From Planctomycetaceae bacterium (GTDB taxonomy: Bacteria; Planctomycetota; Planctomycetia; Pirellulales; Pirellulaceae): DNA of 58,759 bases. Below, one piece after another: positions 42,882 to 51,338 of the stretch; position 1 is the first letter of the stretch; every line of letters starts with the position of its first letter. The notes beneath the pieces are model-generated. The model saw only the letters and a list, made by a program, of their open reading frames with translations, did no database searches and was not told the DNA's origin. The position numbers and the translations under genes are program-made. The stretch spans positions 1 to 58,759 of the forward strand of contig RECD01000108.1 in assembly GCA_007694185.1 (NCBI GenBank), given 5' to 3'.

Positions 42882-45029
42882 TCAGCTCGCCGGTTCCGCG
42901 GGGACCTCGACGTTGGCCAGGTCGCCATGCGAGCGGGGCAGAAACGGGTGTTCCGTCCGGTCGGTCTGCTCGTCCCAACCCAACCACTTGCGAAGCAACA
43001 CCGCCTCGGGACTCGCTTCCCAATTGGCGAGGATCGCGATCGAGTGCCGCCGCGCCGCGGACGGATCGACGACTTCCGGTTCGACGCCCCAGTCGCCGGA
43101 ATAGATGCCGGTCAACATCCAGTGAGCCCGCCGGCGGACGCTGGTACAAACCTGCGGGTCGTTAGCAATCGATTCGTAAGCCCGGATCGCTTCGGGCACC
43201 TTCCGCTGGACCAAAAAGGCGTGATCGGCGACGAGTTCCTTGACCAACGACGAAGAATCGATCTCGTTCCGATAGCGAAACGCCCGGCCGAGCGACCGCT
43301 TCATCTCGCGCATCGCCTCTTCAGCCACTTCCGTTTCGCCTCGGCCCTGAGCGGCGGTGGCCAAGTTGAAGTGAATGTTGGCCAATAACCAGTGGGCCAA
43401 GCCGTTGGTCGATTCGGTCTTCAGCGCGGCTTCGGCCGCTTGCTGCGCTTCCGCCAACCGCGCACCCGCGGTCGGATCGGTCGCCAACTTTCCGAGTACC
43501 TGTTCGAGCGTCTCGAGCGCGAAGAGGATTTCGCGAGCCGTCCCGGGCTGCCGCGCCAGCGGGCGAACGAGTTCCTGCGTGCGGCTCGACGGCTGATCGG
43601 CATCACCACCGGTTGCTGGTGGAACGAGCCCACGTAAACGGTCGTCCGGGGCCTTTTCCAACATGAAGCTGGCCAAACGCGTGTACTCCCCTTCATGAGG
43701 CACACGCAGCAGCGGCTCCGCCGTTCCCTTCGCGTAGACGACCGACAAAACCGGATTCCCGGCGGCGTCGCCCTCTCCCCAGACGACGTAATCGACGCCC
43801 AATTGGTTCGCGATCGCTTGCACTTGCTGGTCGTCGTTCAACCCTGCGGCACGCATCCTGCGGACCCGGCGCTCGACATCGTAGGGGCTCGACATCCGCA
43901 CCCGCGGGAGACTTTCGAGCTTGTGCCTGAGATGCGTCGCGATCTGCACGGCGGGTTTGCCGGCATCAAAGCTCATCTGATGGATCGGCAAATGCGGCAA
44001 CACCGCGATCCGCACCTCGGCTGCCGTCGGATCGGCTTCCGCCGAGGCAACCGCCGTCTCCTTGCCGAACGCTTCCCGGGCCAGCACCAAGTCCGAGCGA
44101 GTGATCGGCTCGATCTCGAGCAGATCCGCTCTCGGTTGACGCCCCGCTTCCACGATCGCCTGCCGGATGTCGGGATAGGAAAGGTCGAGCATCAGGCCGC
44201 CGGTGCCCGCCGCCAGCGCGTTCATGAAACTGCGGGTTTCCGGCAAGGCTTGTCGATAGGTCGCTTGCAATTCGGGCGAACTCTCGCACAGCACGGAGTG
44301 GATTTGGATTCCTTTGCGGCCTGCTAAGGCGACCAGCAGATCGGTGGAATAGTGCCGTCTCGCTTCGGGAAAATCGGCTGGCACGAACGACTCGGCGTAC
44401 GGGGGGGCGTCGCCGAACAGGAACACCCAACGGGTCGTGTCGGCCCCGGTCGACCAAGGCAGACGATCGAGTGCCGTGTGAACGCCGACGTCGACGAGTT
44501 CGTGAAAAAATGGCTCGCCCGATTCGGCCCGCAGCGACTCGAGCGCTTGCCCCAGCGATTCGCCGTCGGCGGTGAAGCGATCTTGCAGGATTTGGACCGG
44601 ACCCGCCGGCGCCGCGTAATCACGGAACACGACCAGCGCCGTCCGCACCTCACCGCTCCGGCCACGACGCAGGTCCTCCAACATCGCGACGGCCGATTCA
44701 CGCACACCCGCGATCGCCGTCTCCATGCTGCCGGTACCGTCGATGACCAGCGCGATCTCCAGATCGCTGTCCCGTTGCGGGATGATTTCCAAGAAACTCC
44801 GCTGCAGCAACCCCATCGTTTTGCGTGGCGGGGCGGCGGAAAATGAGAAGATCGAACGCAAGGTAGCCGAGGTCGACGCTTGAGGTTGCGGTTCGTCCGC
44901 CACAACCAATGACGGCGCCACAACGAGCAGCCCGAGCCCGAGAGAGGCGATCCTTACCGACCGGCGAGCCCTCAGCACTCGAGCCCACCGATCGCTTCGA
45001 AAACGCTGCGGCGAAAAAAATGACGGCAT
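42882..45029 (-). CDS. Exported vWA protein with TolB-N/LpoB-like domain and helical tail
   Basis: 715 aa. A signal peptide (about 25-44) ends near VVADEP. A vWA domain spans about 89-290; its MIDAS motif is DGTGS at 97-101, with DAPP at 207-210. A segment at about 338-445 (VRIAVLPHLPIHQMSF, ANQLGVDYVVWGEG) resembles the TolB-N/LpoB/FlgO alpha-beta fold. The C-terminal third is helical, TPR-like (LAHWLLANIHFNLATAAQ, EAIRAYESIANDP). It looks like an extracytoplasmic protein that binds partners through a metal-dependent vWA. It is divergent from the WD40-caspase gene, with 88 bp between starts, and convergent with the RND pump gene. Function unknown. Confidence 0.83.
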   Translation of the reverse strand: MPSFFSPQRFRSDRWARVLRARRSVRIASLGLGLLVVAPSLVVADEPQPQASTSATLRSIFSFSAAPPRKTMGLLQRSFLEIIPQRDSDLEIALVIDGTGSMETAIAGVRESAVAMLEDLRRGRSGEVRTALVVFRDYAAPAGPVQILQDRFTADGESLGQALESLRAESGEPFFHELVDVGVHTALDRLPWSTGADTTRWVFLFGDAPPYAESFVPADFPEARRHYSTDLLVALAGRKGIQIHSVLCESSPELQATYRQALPETRSFMNALAAGTGGLMLDLSYPDIRQAIVEAGRQPRADLLEIEPITRSDLVLAREAFGKETAVASAEADPTAAEVRIAVLPHLPIHQMSFDAGKPAVQIATHLRHKLESLPRVRMSSPYDVERRVRRMRAAGLNDDQQVQAIANQLGVDYVVWGEGDAAGNPVLSVVYAKGTAEPLLRVPHEGEYTRLASFMLEKAPDDRLRGLVPPATGGDADQPSSRTQELVRPLARQPGTAREILFALETLEQVLGKLATDPTAGARLAEAQQAAEAALKTESTNGLAHWLLANIHFNLATAAQGRGETEVAEEAMREMKRSLGRAFRYRNEIDSSSLVKELVADHAFLVQRKVPEAIRAYESIANDPQVCTSVRRRAHWMLTGIYSGDWGVEPEVVDPSAARRHSIAILANWEASPEAVLLRKWLGWDEQTDRTEHPFLPRSHGDLANVEVPAEPAS

Positions 45030-45117
45030 AAAACGTACCCGTTACCTGATCGCGGTCTTATGATGAGAAAAGAAGAGGAGCCTGCGACACCCTCCTCGAC
45101 CAACTTGTCTCGATTCG

Positions 45118-48100
45118 ATGTCTCGTCCATTCAATCTATACCAACCGCGGAGCAAAGGCATGGGTTTCGGTTCGGGAAGATCCCGGAAAATCGGTCATGG
45201 CCGCTACTTCCGGACCCGCCGCTTGATCGTCACCACCGCCCTGGCCGGGCTGTGGCCGCTCGGCTTCGCGATTGGCCAATCCCCCGCTCCGCTATCCGCG
45301 CCGCCGGCCGCGCGCTTTCCCTCACAGGCAACGGCGACCAACTTACCGAGCGAAGCGGAACTGCCCAGCAGAACCAGACGACCCACGGTCCGTCCGTCGG
45401 CGCCGCCAACTGATTTGCCTCCCGTCTCTCCCCCTGCCGTTCCGGTTGCCCCGGCGATCCCGCCGACTCCCGGTGCGGATCAGCAGCCGACGAAATCGCC
45501 GGAGCCGCCGGTTTCTGCGAACCGTTCGCCCGCCCCCACAGAATCGGCCGGCGTGCTCCCTGACGAATCGGTATGGCTCCCCGAATGGCTGCGTCGTCAG
45601 CAGCTTCCCGAAACGTCGCCTGCGACGGCAATGGAACCGATGGTCGTCACGCTTCCCGACGAGTCGGTTTTGGCTTCCGCACCCACGCCGCCGCCGGCCT
45701 CCGACAACACCCCCACCGACCCGAATTCTGACCCGCAGTCCGAAGCGGCACCCCAAGCCAACGCGGGGCAGGCAGGCGCCGCTGACGCCGCGAACGCCGG
45801 TTCCGACACGTCGCCTGGTGAGAACCGCCCATTCCTGCGTTTGAATTACGAGGGCCCGACCGAGCGGGTGCGTTCGATCGCCTTGTCGTCCGACGGCCAG
45901 TGGGCCGTGTCGGGTGGCGAAGACAAGGTGTTGCAAGTTTGGCAACGTGCCGCCGACCGCGGCTGGTTGCATCGGCGGACTATCCGGTGGCAGGTGGAAC
46001 GGGGGCAATCGGGCAGGATTCAGCGGGTCGCGATCCGCGATCGCTTCGCCGCCTTCGCCGGCTACGGGGCATCCGGAGGGATCGGTGAAATCTGGATCGT
46101 CGACGTCAGCACCGGTGAACTGAGCCGCGCGCTGTTCGACCCAGAAACGGCCCATCGCCAGACGATCGCGCAGCTCGCCTGGGCACCCGGCGATCAACCG
46201 GCGCTCCTTTCGGCCGACGTCGAGGGCCGTGTCGTCGTTTGGCGACCCGATCCGCAAACCGGCTTGTGGGCGGGAAAGATGCTGGTCGATCGGGATGAAG
46301 TCACTTACGGACCCCAGCGAGCCAACTACTTGTCGGCGATCCGCGGATTCGTCTGCGCCGCTTTCGTCGGACCCGATCGAATCGTGGTGCCCAAGTACGT
46401 GGGCCAGGTCGCGAATCAGCCTCGTGTGCCACTCTGGCGACTCGAATTGGTCCCTTTGGATGGTCCCGGTTCGGTGCTGCTCGGCCGTTCCGATCACACC
46501 CACCTGGTGGTGTCGTTGGCCGTTTCCAACGATTCCCGCCGAATCGCCTCGGCTGACGGGACCGGCCGCGTGCGGACTTGGGAACTGGCCCCGCCGGTGA
46601 CCGGCAGTCCCGCCGCCGTCACGATCCGCCGCGTCATCGATTTGACGAAACCGGCCGTTTCGGGCCAGACGCTCGACTTGGATTGGGACGCGAGCGGGCG
46701 GCGTCTGCTGGTCGCCTACAGCGGCGGGGTGATCGCTGCCCCCGGCGGCGCTACCACCCCGAATCCTGGCGGCGGGATCGATCTCTGGGATTTTTCGGCT
46801 ACCAACCCACGTCGATCGGCCGCCTTGGCCACGCCCGCGGCTGTTTTCTCGGGCAGCTTGTCCGCTACCGGTGAGGAAGCGTGGATCAGCCAAGGGAACG
46901 AGATCCGTATCCATCGGGTCGACCCGCAAGGCAGGCTCGCCTCGCAACCCGTTCAGCGGTTGGCGACACCCGTCCGAGCGATCCGCGAGGTCGCGTTCGT
47001 CGATCGGGATGACGCGTACCAAGTGGCGGTTCGGTGGGGCGACGCCTGGGAAACCATGTTCGACTTGTCTCGGGTCGAGATCGGCCGCGAGGCCGAACCG
47101 GATGCGACCCGGCTGCGGCCTGCCCAAACCGCTTCGGCCGTGTGGTCTGCCGGCAAAGAGCAAGACCCGGCGGGTGACCGCTACCGTTTGTTCTACGGGA
47201 ACGAGCCCCGCGCTCGGTTGGATTGGAAGCCGGAAACCCACGGCACGCCGACAACGATCGCGGTGATTGCGAACGTCAAACCGGCTGCTGAGGATCAGCC
47301 GAATGAAGATCCCGCCACCGCTTCGCCCGCAGCCGTTGCTCAAAACGCCCCGATCGCGTTGGCCGTCGGCAGCACTTTCCGCAACAACATCTACGTCTAC
47401 GAGGCGCCGGGCGAGCGGACCGATCAGCCGCCACGGTTGTTACGTCAATTCCGTGGTCATTCCGGTTCGATCCGGTCACTGAGCGTTTCGGCGGACGGCC
47501 GTTACCTGACGAGTGCCTCGGATGACGCGACGATCGCGATTTGGCCGCTGGGCGAATTGTGGGAATCGAACCGACTGGAAGCGAACTGGGGGATCGATCT
47601 GGAGGAGACGCAGCGAGGGCTGGAAGTGAGCCGAGCACGCGAGGACGGGCCGCTCTTCTTTCGGGGTGTCCGCGAGGGCGACAACTTGGTCGAAATCCGC
47701 TGGGCCGATCCGAATTCCCCGGCCGACGTGAAGAAACTGAACGAACCTGCGGCGATCCTTGACGCCTTGCAAACGCTCCCTTTCGACACGCTCGTCGTCT
47801 TTCGCTGGCACCGCCGCGACGAAACCCTTCCCGAATTTCAGAGCTATCCCGCTTGGCAACCGCTCGCCCAACTGCTGCTCGGCCGTGACCGCGAGTGGGC
47901 CATGTGGACGCCGGCCGGGATCTACGACGCCTCGGTCAATGGGCATCGGCGCTTCGGTTGGCAGGTCAATCGCGGCATCCATCGCTTGCCCGACTTCTTT
48001 CGTGCCGACCAATTCCGGGAACGGCTGGAACGCCCCGCCGTGCTCCGTCGGCTATTGGAACGAGGCAGCCTCTCGGGGGCCTTGCTCGCCGCTGGCGAAG

Positions 48101-49293
48101 GGCTGGCTCCGATCGGCGAAGCGACGATCGTGAACCAGTTGAAATCGCGTCCCGAAATCGAATGGCTGGGCCCCGACCCGAACCGCCCGATCGTCGGCCA
48201 GCGGCTGGAGGTCGAAGCGAGGATCCGATTGCCCGCCGGGGCAGACCAAGCCATCGTCAAACTGTTTGCCGATGGGGTCGCCGCCTCCGCCTCGACCCGC
48301 GTCGCCGTCTGGACCGAAGGGGGGCGACAGGTCGAACACCATCGCTGGTCGGTGCCGCTGGTCCGCAACCCACAGATCCTGGTGGAAGTCGTGGCCGCGA
48401 CCCCCGCCGGCGCATTCGATCGCATCACCCAGGTCGTCCAACGCCAAATCGAGGACGACGAGCCCGCTGAACAGCCGCGACTGCACCTGCTCGCGGTCGG
48501 TGTCGGCGATTATCGTGACCCGCAGATCAGCTCGCTCGATTTCGCCGCGCGAGGTGCCGCGGAAATTCATGATTTGTTCGCCCGTTTGGCGACGCCCGTC
48601 TATCGATTCGAGGGCACGCGGTTGCTCGACAATGACGCGATCCGGCCACTTTGGAACCTGCATGCGGAAGGGTTGGTCGAACGGCTGGCAGGCACGGTCC
48701 GTCCCGATGACTTGGTCTTGATGTATTTGTGTGGACACGGCGTTCGCGATCCGGGTACCGGCAGGTGGTACTTCGTAACCGCCGACGCCCGTCATAACGA
48801 CCTGATGAATGATCGCTACGCCGACTGCCTCTCCTTCGATGACCTGACCGCCTTCGCACAACTTCCCTGTCGGAAGTTAGCGATCCTCGACTCGTGCCAC
48901 AGCGGCGCCGTTCAACCGGTGATACACACCGAAGACCTGAAATCGGCCCTGCGGTTCCTGCAAGAAGATCGCATCCTGACGCTGACCGCTTCCGAAGGGC
49001 ACCAAGAGGCTGCCGAAGATCGTGATGCCCGACTGGGACGCTTCACATCCCACCTGATCGCAGCCTTAGAAGGGGCCGCCGATGGAGTGGAGGACGCGAA
49101 TTGGGGCGGAGGTCGTGGCACCGCAGACGGCGTTGTTACCCTGGACGAAGTGGTCGCGTACGTTACCCGCGCGCTGGCCGAAGATGCTCAACAGGACGGA
49201 TTCTTGCAACGCCCGACCGCCGGCCCGAGCGATTACATCCGTGCTTTGCGGTTGCCGCTGACGTCACCTAGGCAGACTTTGACGGCTAGGTAG
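45118..49293 (+). CDS. Exported WD40-repeat caspase-like (peptidase C14) protein
   Basis: 1391 aa. The basic N-terminus and hydrophobic stretch (about 34-53, RTRRLIVTTALAG) are a signal or anchor. A Pro/Ala-rich linker spans about 55-240. WD40-type repeats run about 242-830, for example RVRSIALSSDGQWAVSGGED and SIRSLSVSADGRYLTSASDD. Next, WTPAGIYDASVNGHRRFGWQ and FRADQFRERLERPAVL are a linker typical of WD40-caspase proteins. The C-terminal caspase-like domain (about 1120-1385) has H1207 in YLCGHGV and C1260 in LDSCHSGA, so the catalytic dyad is intact; metacaspases cut after Arg or Lys. Substrate unknown. Being exported, it is unlikely to be a simple intracellular suicide protease. Divergent from the vWA gene. 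Confidence 0.92.
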   Translation: MSRPFNLYQPRSKGMGFGSGRSRKIGHGRYFRTRRLIVTTALAGLWPLGFAIGQSPAPLSAPPAARFPSQATATNLPSEAELPSRTRRPTVRPSAPPTDLPPVSPPAVPVAPAIPPTPGADQQPTKSPEPPVSANRSPAPTESAGVLPDESVWLPEWLRRQQLPETSPATAMEPMVVTLPDESVLASAPTPPPASDNTPTDPNSDPQSEAAPQANAGQAGAADAANAGSDTSPGENRPFLRLNYEGPTERVRSIALSSDGQWAVSGGEDKVLQVWQRAADRGWLHRRTIRWQVERGQSGRIQRVAIRDRFAAFAGYGASGGIGEIWIVDVSTGELSRALFDPETAHRQTIAQLAWAPGDQPALLSADVEGRVVVWRPDPQTGLWAGKMLVDRDEVTYGPQRANYLSAIRGFVCAAFVGPDRIVVPKYVGQVANQPRVPLWRLELVPLDGPGSVLLGRSDHTHLVVSLAVSNDSRRIASADGTGRVRTWELAPPVTGSPAAVTIRRVIDLTKPAVSGQTLDLDWDASGRRLLVAYSGGVIAAPGGATTPNPGGGIDLWDFSATNPRRSAALATPAAVFSGSLSATGEEAWISQGNEIRIHRVDPQGRLASQPVQRLATPVRAIREVAFVDRDDAYQVAVRWGDAWETMFDLSRVEIGREAEPDATRLRPAQTASAVWSAGKEQDPAGDRYRLFYGNEPRARLDWKPETHGTPTTIAVIANVKPAAEDQPNEDPATASPAAVAQNAPIALAVGSTFRNNIYVYEAPGERTDQPPRLLRQFRGHSGSIRSLSVSADGRYLTSASDDATIAIWPLGELWESNRLEANWGIDLEETQRGLEVSRAREDGPLFFRGVREGDNLVEIRWADPNSPADVKKLNEPAAILDALQTLPFDTLVVFRWHRRDETLPEFQSYPAWQPLAQLLLGRDREWAMWTPAGIYDASVNGHRRFGWQVNRGIHRLPDFFRADQFRERLERPAVLRRLLERGSLSGALLAAGEGLAPIGEATIVNQLKSRPEIEWLGPDPNRPIVGQRLEVEARIRLPAGADQAIVKLFADGVAASASTRVAVWTEGGRQVEHHRWSVPLVRNPQILVEVVAATPAGAFDRITQVVQRQIEDDEPAEQPRLHLLAVGVGDYRDPQISSLDFAARGAAEIHDLFARLATPVYRFEGTRLLDNDAIRPLWNLHAEGLVERLAGTVRPDDLVLMYLCGHGVRDPGTGRWYFVTADARHNDLMNDRYADCLSFDDLTAFAQLPCRKLAILDSCHSGAVQPVIHTEDLKSALRFLQEDRILTLTASEGHQEAAEDRDARLGRFTSHLIAALEGAADGVEDANWGGGRGTADGVVTLDEVVAYVTRALAEDAQQDGFLQRPTAGPSDYIRALRLPLTSPRQTLTAR

Positions 49294-49400
49294 CTTCAGC
49301 AGGTGATGGCGATTGGCGCTAGGATCTGGTTTTTGATCATTTTTAGGCCATTCCGTGTCCGATTCTTCCGGTGATGCATGCTTTCACGGAGGAACGGGTG

Positions 49401-51269
49401 ATGAGAATCGGTTCGATCCTAACGACTCAGCGGTCTGATTACCGGTCTCGATCTTCTCTTGTCGCCAAAAGCGTCTCACGCCTGGCTTGGCTGGCCGCCG
49501 CGGGGTTGATCGGTTCCACCAACCAGGCGGAAGCCCAGTTGCCATGGATACCGCTGCGACCTCAGCCTCCCGCATGTGACACCCTGCCGCCCGGTGACCT
49601 GTCGGGCAAACTTCCGAGCGATTCCCTATTCTCGCCCCGTGGCCGAAAACCCCATGCGATCGATTCATGGAATTGCCCCGATGGCACCTGGACGATGCCA
49701 CACCATCCGACGGCCCCGTCCACGCCTTCGCACCCATCCGTTAGATTTCCCGACCCGATCGCCGATCCGGAAAGCCCCACGCCAGGAACCGACCCGCCCG
49801 ACCCGCCCGACCCGCCCGACGGGCCGGTTCGGAGCCCCAGTGACGTCGAGCCGGGAGATGCCGCAACGGCCGATCCGGCTGATGCCCCAGCCGCCGACGA
49901 TCTGGGAACGGCCGCGCTGTCGTTGAGCAGCGCCCTGGCAGACGCCTCTGCGGGGCGGGGCAGTTTCTCGGCCGCGCCCAACATGACCGGCGACTTTTTC
50001 GGGGCCGGCGTCTACCAGTTCTCGGGAGTGACCCAAGTCCCGTTCAGCGCCGTGTTGCCCGGTTTCATTCAGAATGAAGCCCCTCCCGGCTCGCCGAACG
50101 CGCTGATGTTTTTCGGTGACTTCAATGAGACTCAAAACCCGCTCTTCGGTTTGGAATCCTCCGGTCAAGGCTTTTCCAGTCAAGAAGACGGGCCGATCGA
50201 CACGTTCGCATTGGGCGAGCCGCAGAACCCCAACCAGTTCCCCACCTCCCCCGGGCCGGGGTTCATTTTCGACGGCGGCACCGCAGTCTGGTTGGGCCAA
50301 GGCCCCCAGAATCCCGAGTTCCGAGATGGGGACGATTGGCAGGTCGATTACAGCTATTCGAGCCAATTCAATGCCGATGGTCAGCCGATCACCTTGGCCG
50401 GCCCCGACGTCGCAACCCGGCGGGTGAAGCTGAGTGAAAACTTCAGCCCCGAGGTGCGGGATCGCTTCTTCATGAATTACAGCTACTTCAACAACGCCAT
50501 GGGCGGGCTTGGGGATGTCAATCGCTGGGTGATGGGGATGGAGCGAATCCTGTACGAGGACATGGTGTCGATCGAATTGCGTCAGCCCATGGCCGGTACC
50601 CTGCGGAGCCGCCAAGACATCGGCTCCCCCGGCGACCGCTCGTTCGAACTGGGTAACCTGACGGCGATCGCCAAAGCCGTCCTGTTCCGAAACCACCGCT
50701 GGATCTGGACCTCAGGGATGGGCGTCACCGCCCCGCTCGCGGACGACTCCCGGTTGATGCGAGGTAACGAAACCCTGCTCCGGATCGAAAACCAGTCGGT
50801 CCATCTGCTCCCTTACACCGCGTTCCTCTATCGCCACGACTCGACCAACCTGTTCCAGTTCTATACCCAACTCGATGTGGACGTCCGCGGCAATCGAATC
50901 AGTGGTGATCTGAACGGCGGACCGCTCCCCTTGCTGGGACAATACAGCGAAGCCTCGCTGATCCACGTCGACGCCTCCTACCACCGCGTTCTGACCCGCA
51001 ACAATCGCAACGGCTTGGTTCGTCAGGCGATCGCGAACGCCGAGTTGCATTACACCGGATCGCTGGAAGATTCGCCGGTCGTCTCCGGCAACGGGATCAC
51101 GATCACGAACTTGGCCCGCCGGTTCAATGTCGTGAACGCGACCTTCAGCAATCACCTGGTGCTGAACAACAATCTAGTCGTCACGCCCGGGATCGCCGTC
51201 CCGTTGCGGGGCGGTACCGATCGTCAATTCAACTTCGAAGCGATCCTGCAAGTGAATTATCTCCGCTGA
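49401..51269 (+). CDS. Probable envelope protein, beta-rich C-terminal region (outer-membrane barrel-like)
   Basis: 622 aa. The start at 49401 follows GGAGG by 8 nt; the signal is about 25-45, ending STNQAEA. Residues 45-180 are Pro/Asp-rich, including a DPP repeat. The remainder alternates hydrophobic and polar residues, with many Tyr/Phe/Gly, as in beta-barrels: FFMNYSYFNNAMGGLG, FLYRHDSTNLFQFYTQLDVDV, and a final FNFEAILQVNYLR. The last residue is Arg, not the usual Phe. I recognise no family. It follows the caspase gene by about 107 bp on the same strand, with a good ribosome-binding site, and may share its transcript. Confidence 0.68.
   Translation: MRIGSILTTQRSDYRSRSSLVAKSVSRLAWLAAAGLIGSTNQAEAQLPWIPLRPQPPACDTLPPGDLSGKLPSDSLFSPRGRKPHAIDSWNCPDGTWTMPHHPTAPSTPSHPSVRFPDPIADPESPTPGTDPPDPPDPPDGPVRSPSDVEPGDAATADPADAPAADDLGTAALSLSSALADASAGRGSFSAAPNMTGDFFGAGVYQFSGVTQVPFSAVLPGFIQNEAPPGSPNALMFFGDFNETQNPLFGLESSGQGFSSQEDGPIDTFALGEPQNPNQFPTSPGPGFIFDGGTAVWLGQGPQNPEFRDGDDWQVDYSYSSQFNADGQPITLAGPDVATRRVKLSENFSPEVRDRFFMNYSYFNNAMGGLGDVNRWVMGMERILYEDMVSIELRQPMAGTLRSRQDIGSPGDRSFELGNLTAIAKAVLFRNHRWIWTSGMGVTAPLADDSRLMRGNETLLRIENQSVHLLPYTAFLYRHDSTNLFQFYTQLDVDVRGNRISGDLNGGPLPLLGQYSEASLIHVDASYHRVLTRNNRNGLVRQAIANAELHYTGSLEDSPVVSGNGITITNLARRFNVVNATFSNHLVLNNNLVVTPGIAVPLRGGTDRQFNFEAILQVNYLR
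49791..49817 (+). repeat. Three exact 9-nt tandem repeats within the beta-rich protein gene
   Basis: gacccgccc three times in a row, followed by gacgggccg, encoding DPP-DPP-DPP-DGP. A 9-nt unit keeps the reading frame, so copy number could vary without breaking the gene. Confidence 0.85.
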
Positions 51270-51338
51270 GCCCCACCGGCCGGCAGGCCGACAGGCCGAC
51301 GTTTCGCGGCTTCATAGGCTTCATCAGCGTTAAAGGGG

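Noticed and set aside
45343-47343. A 666-codon minus-strand open frame inside the WD40-caspase gene
   Set aside because: It is Arg/Gly/Pro-rich with no motif and lies wholly opposite a clearly recognised gene; GC-rich codon usage opens such frames.
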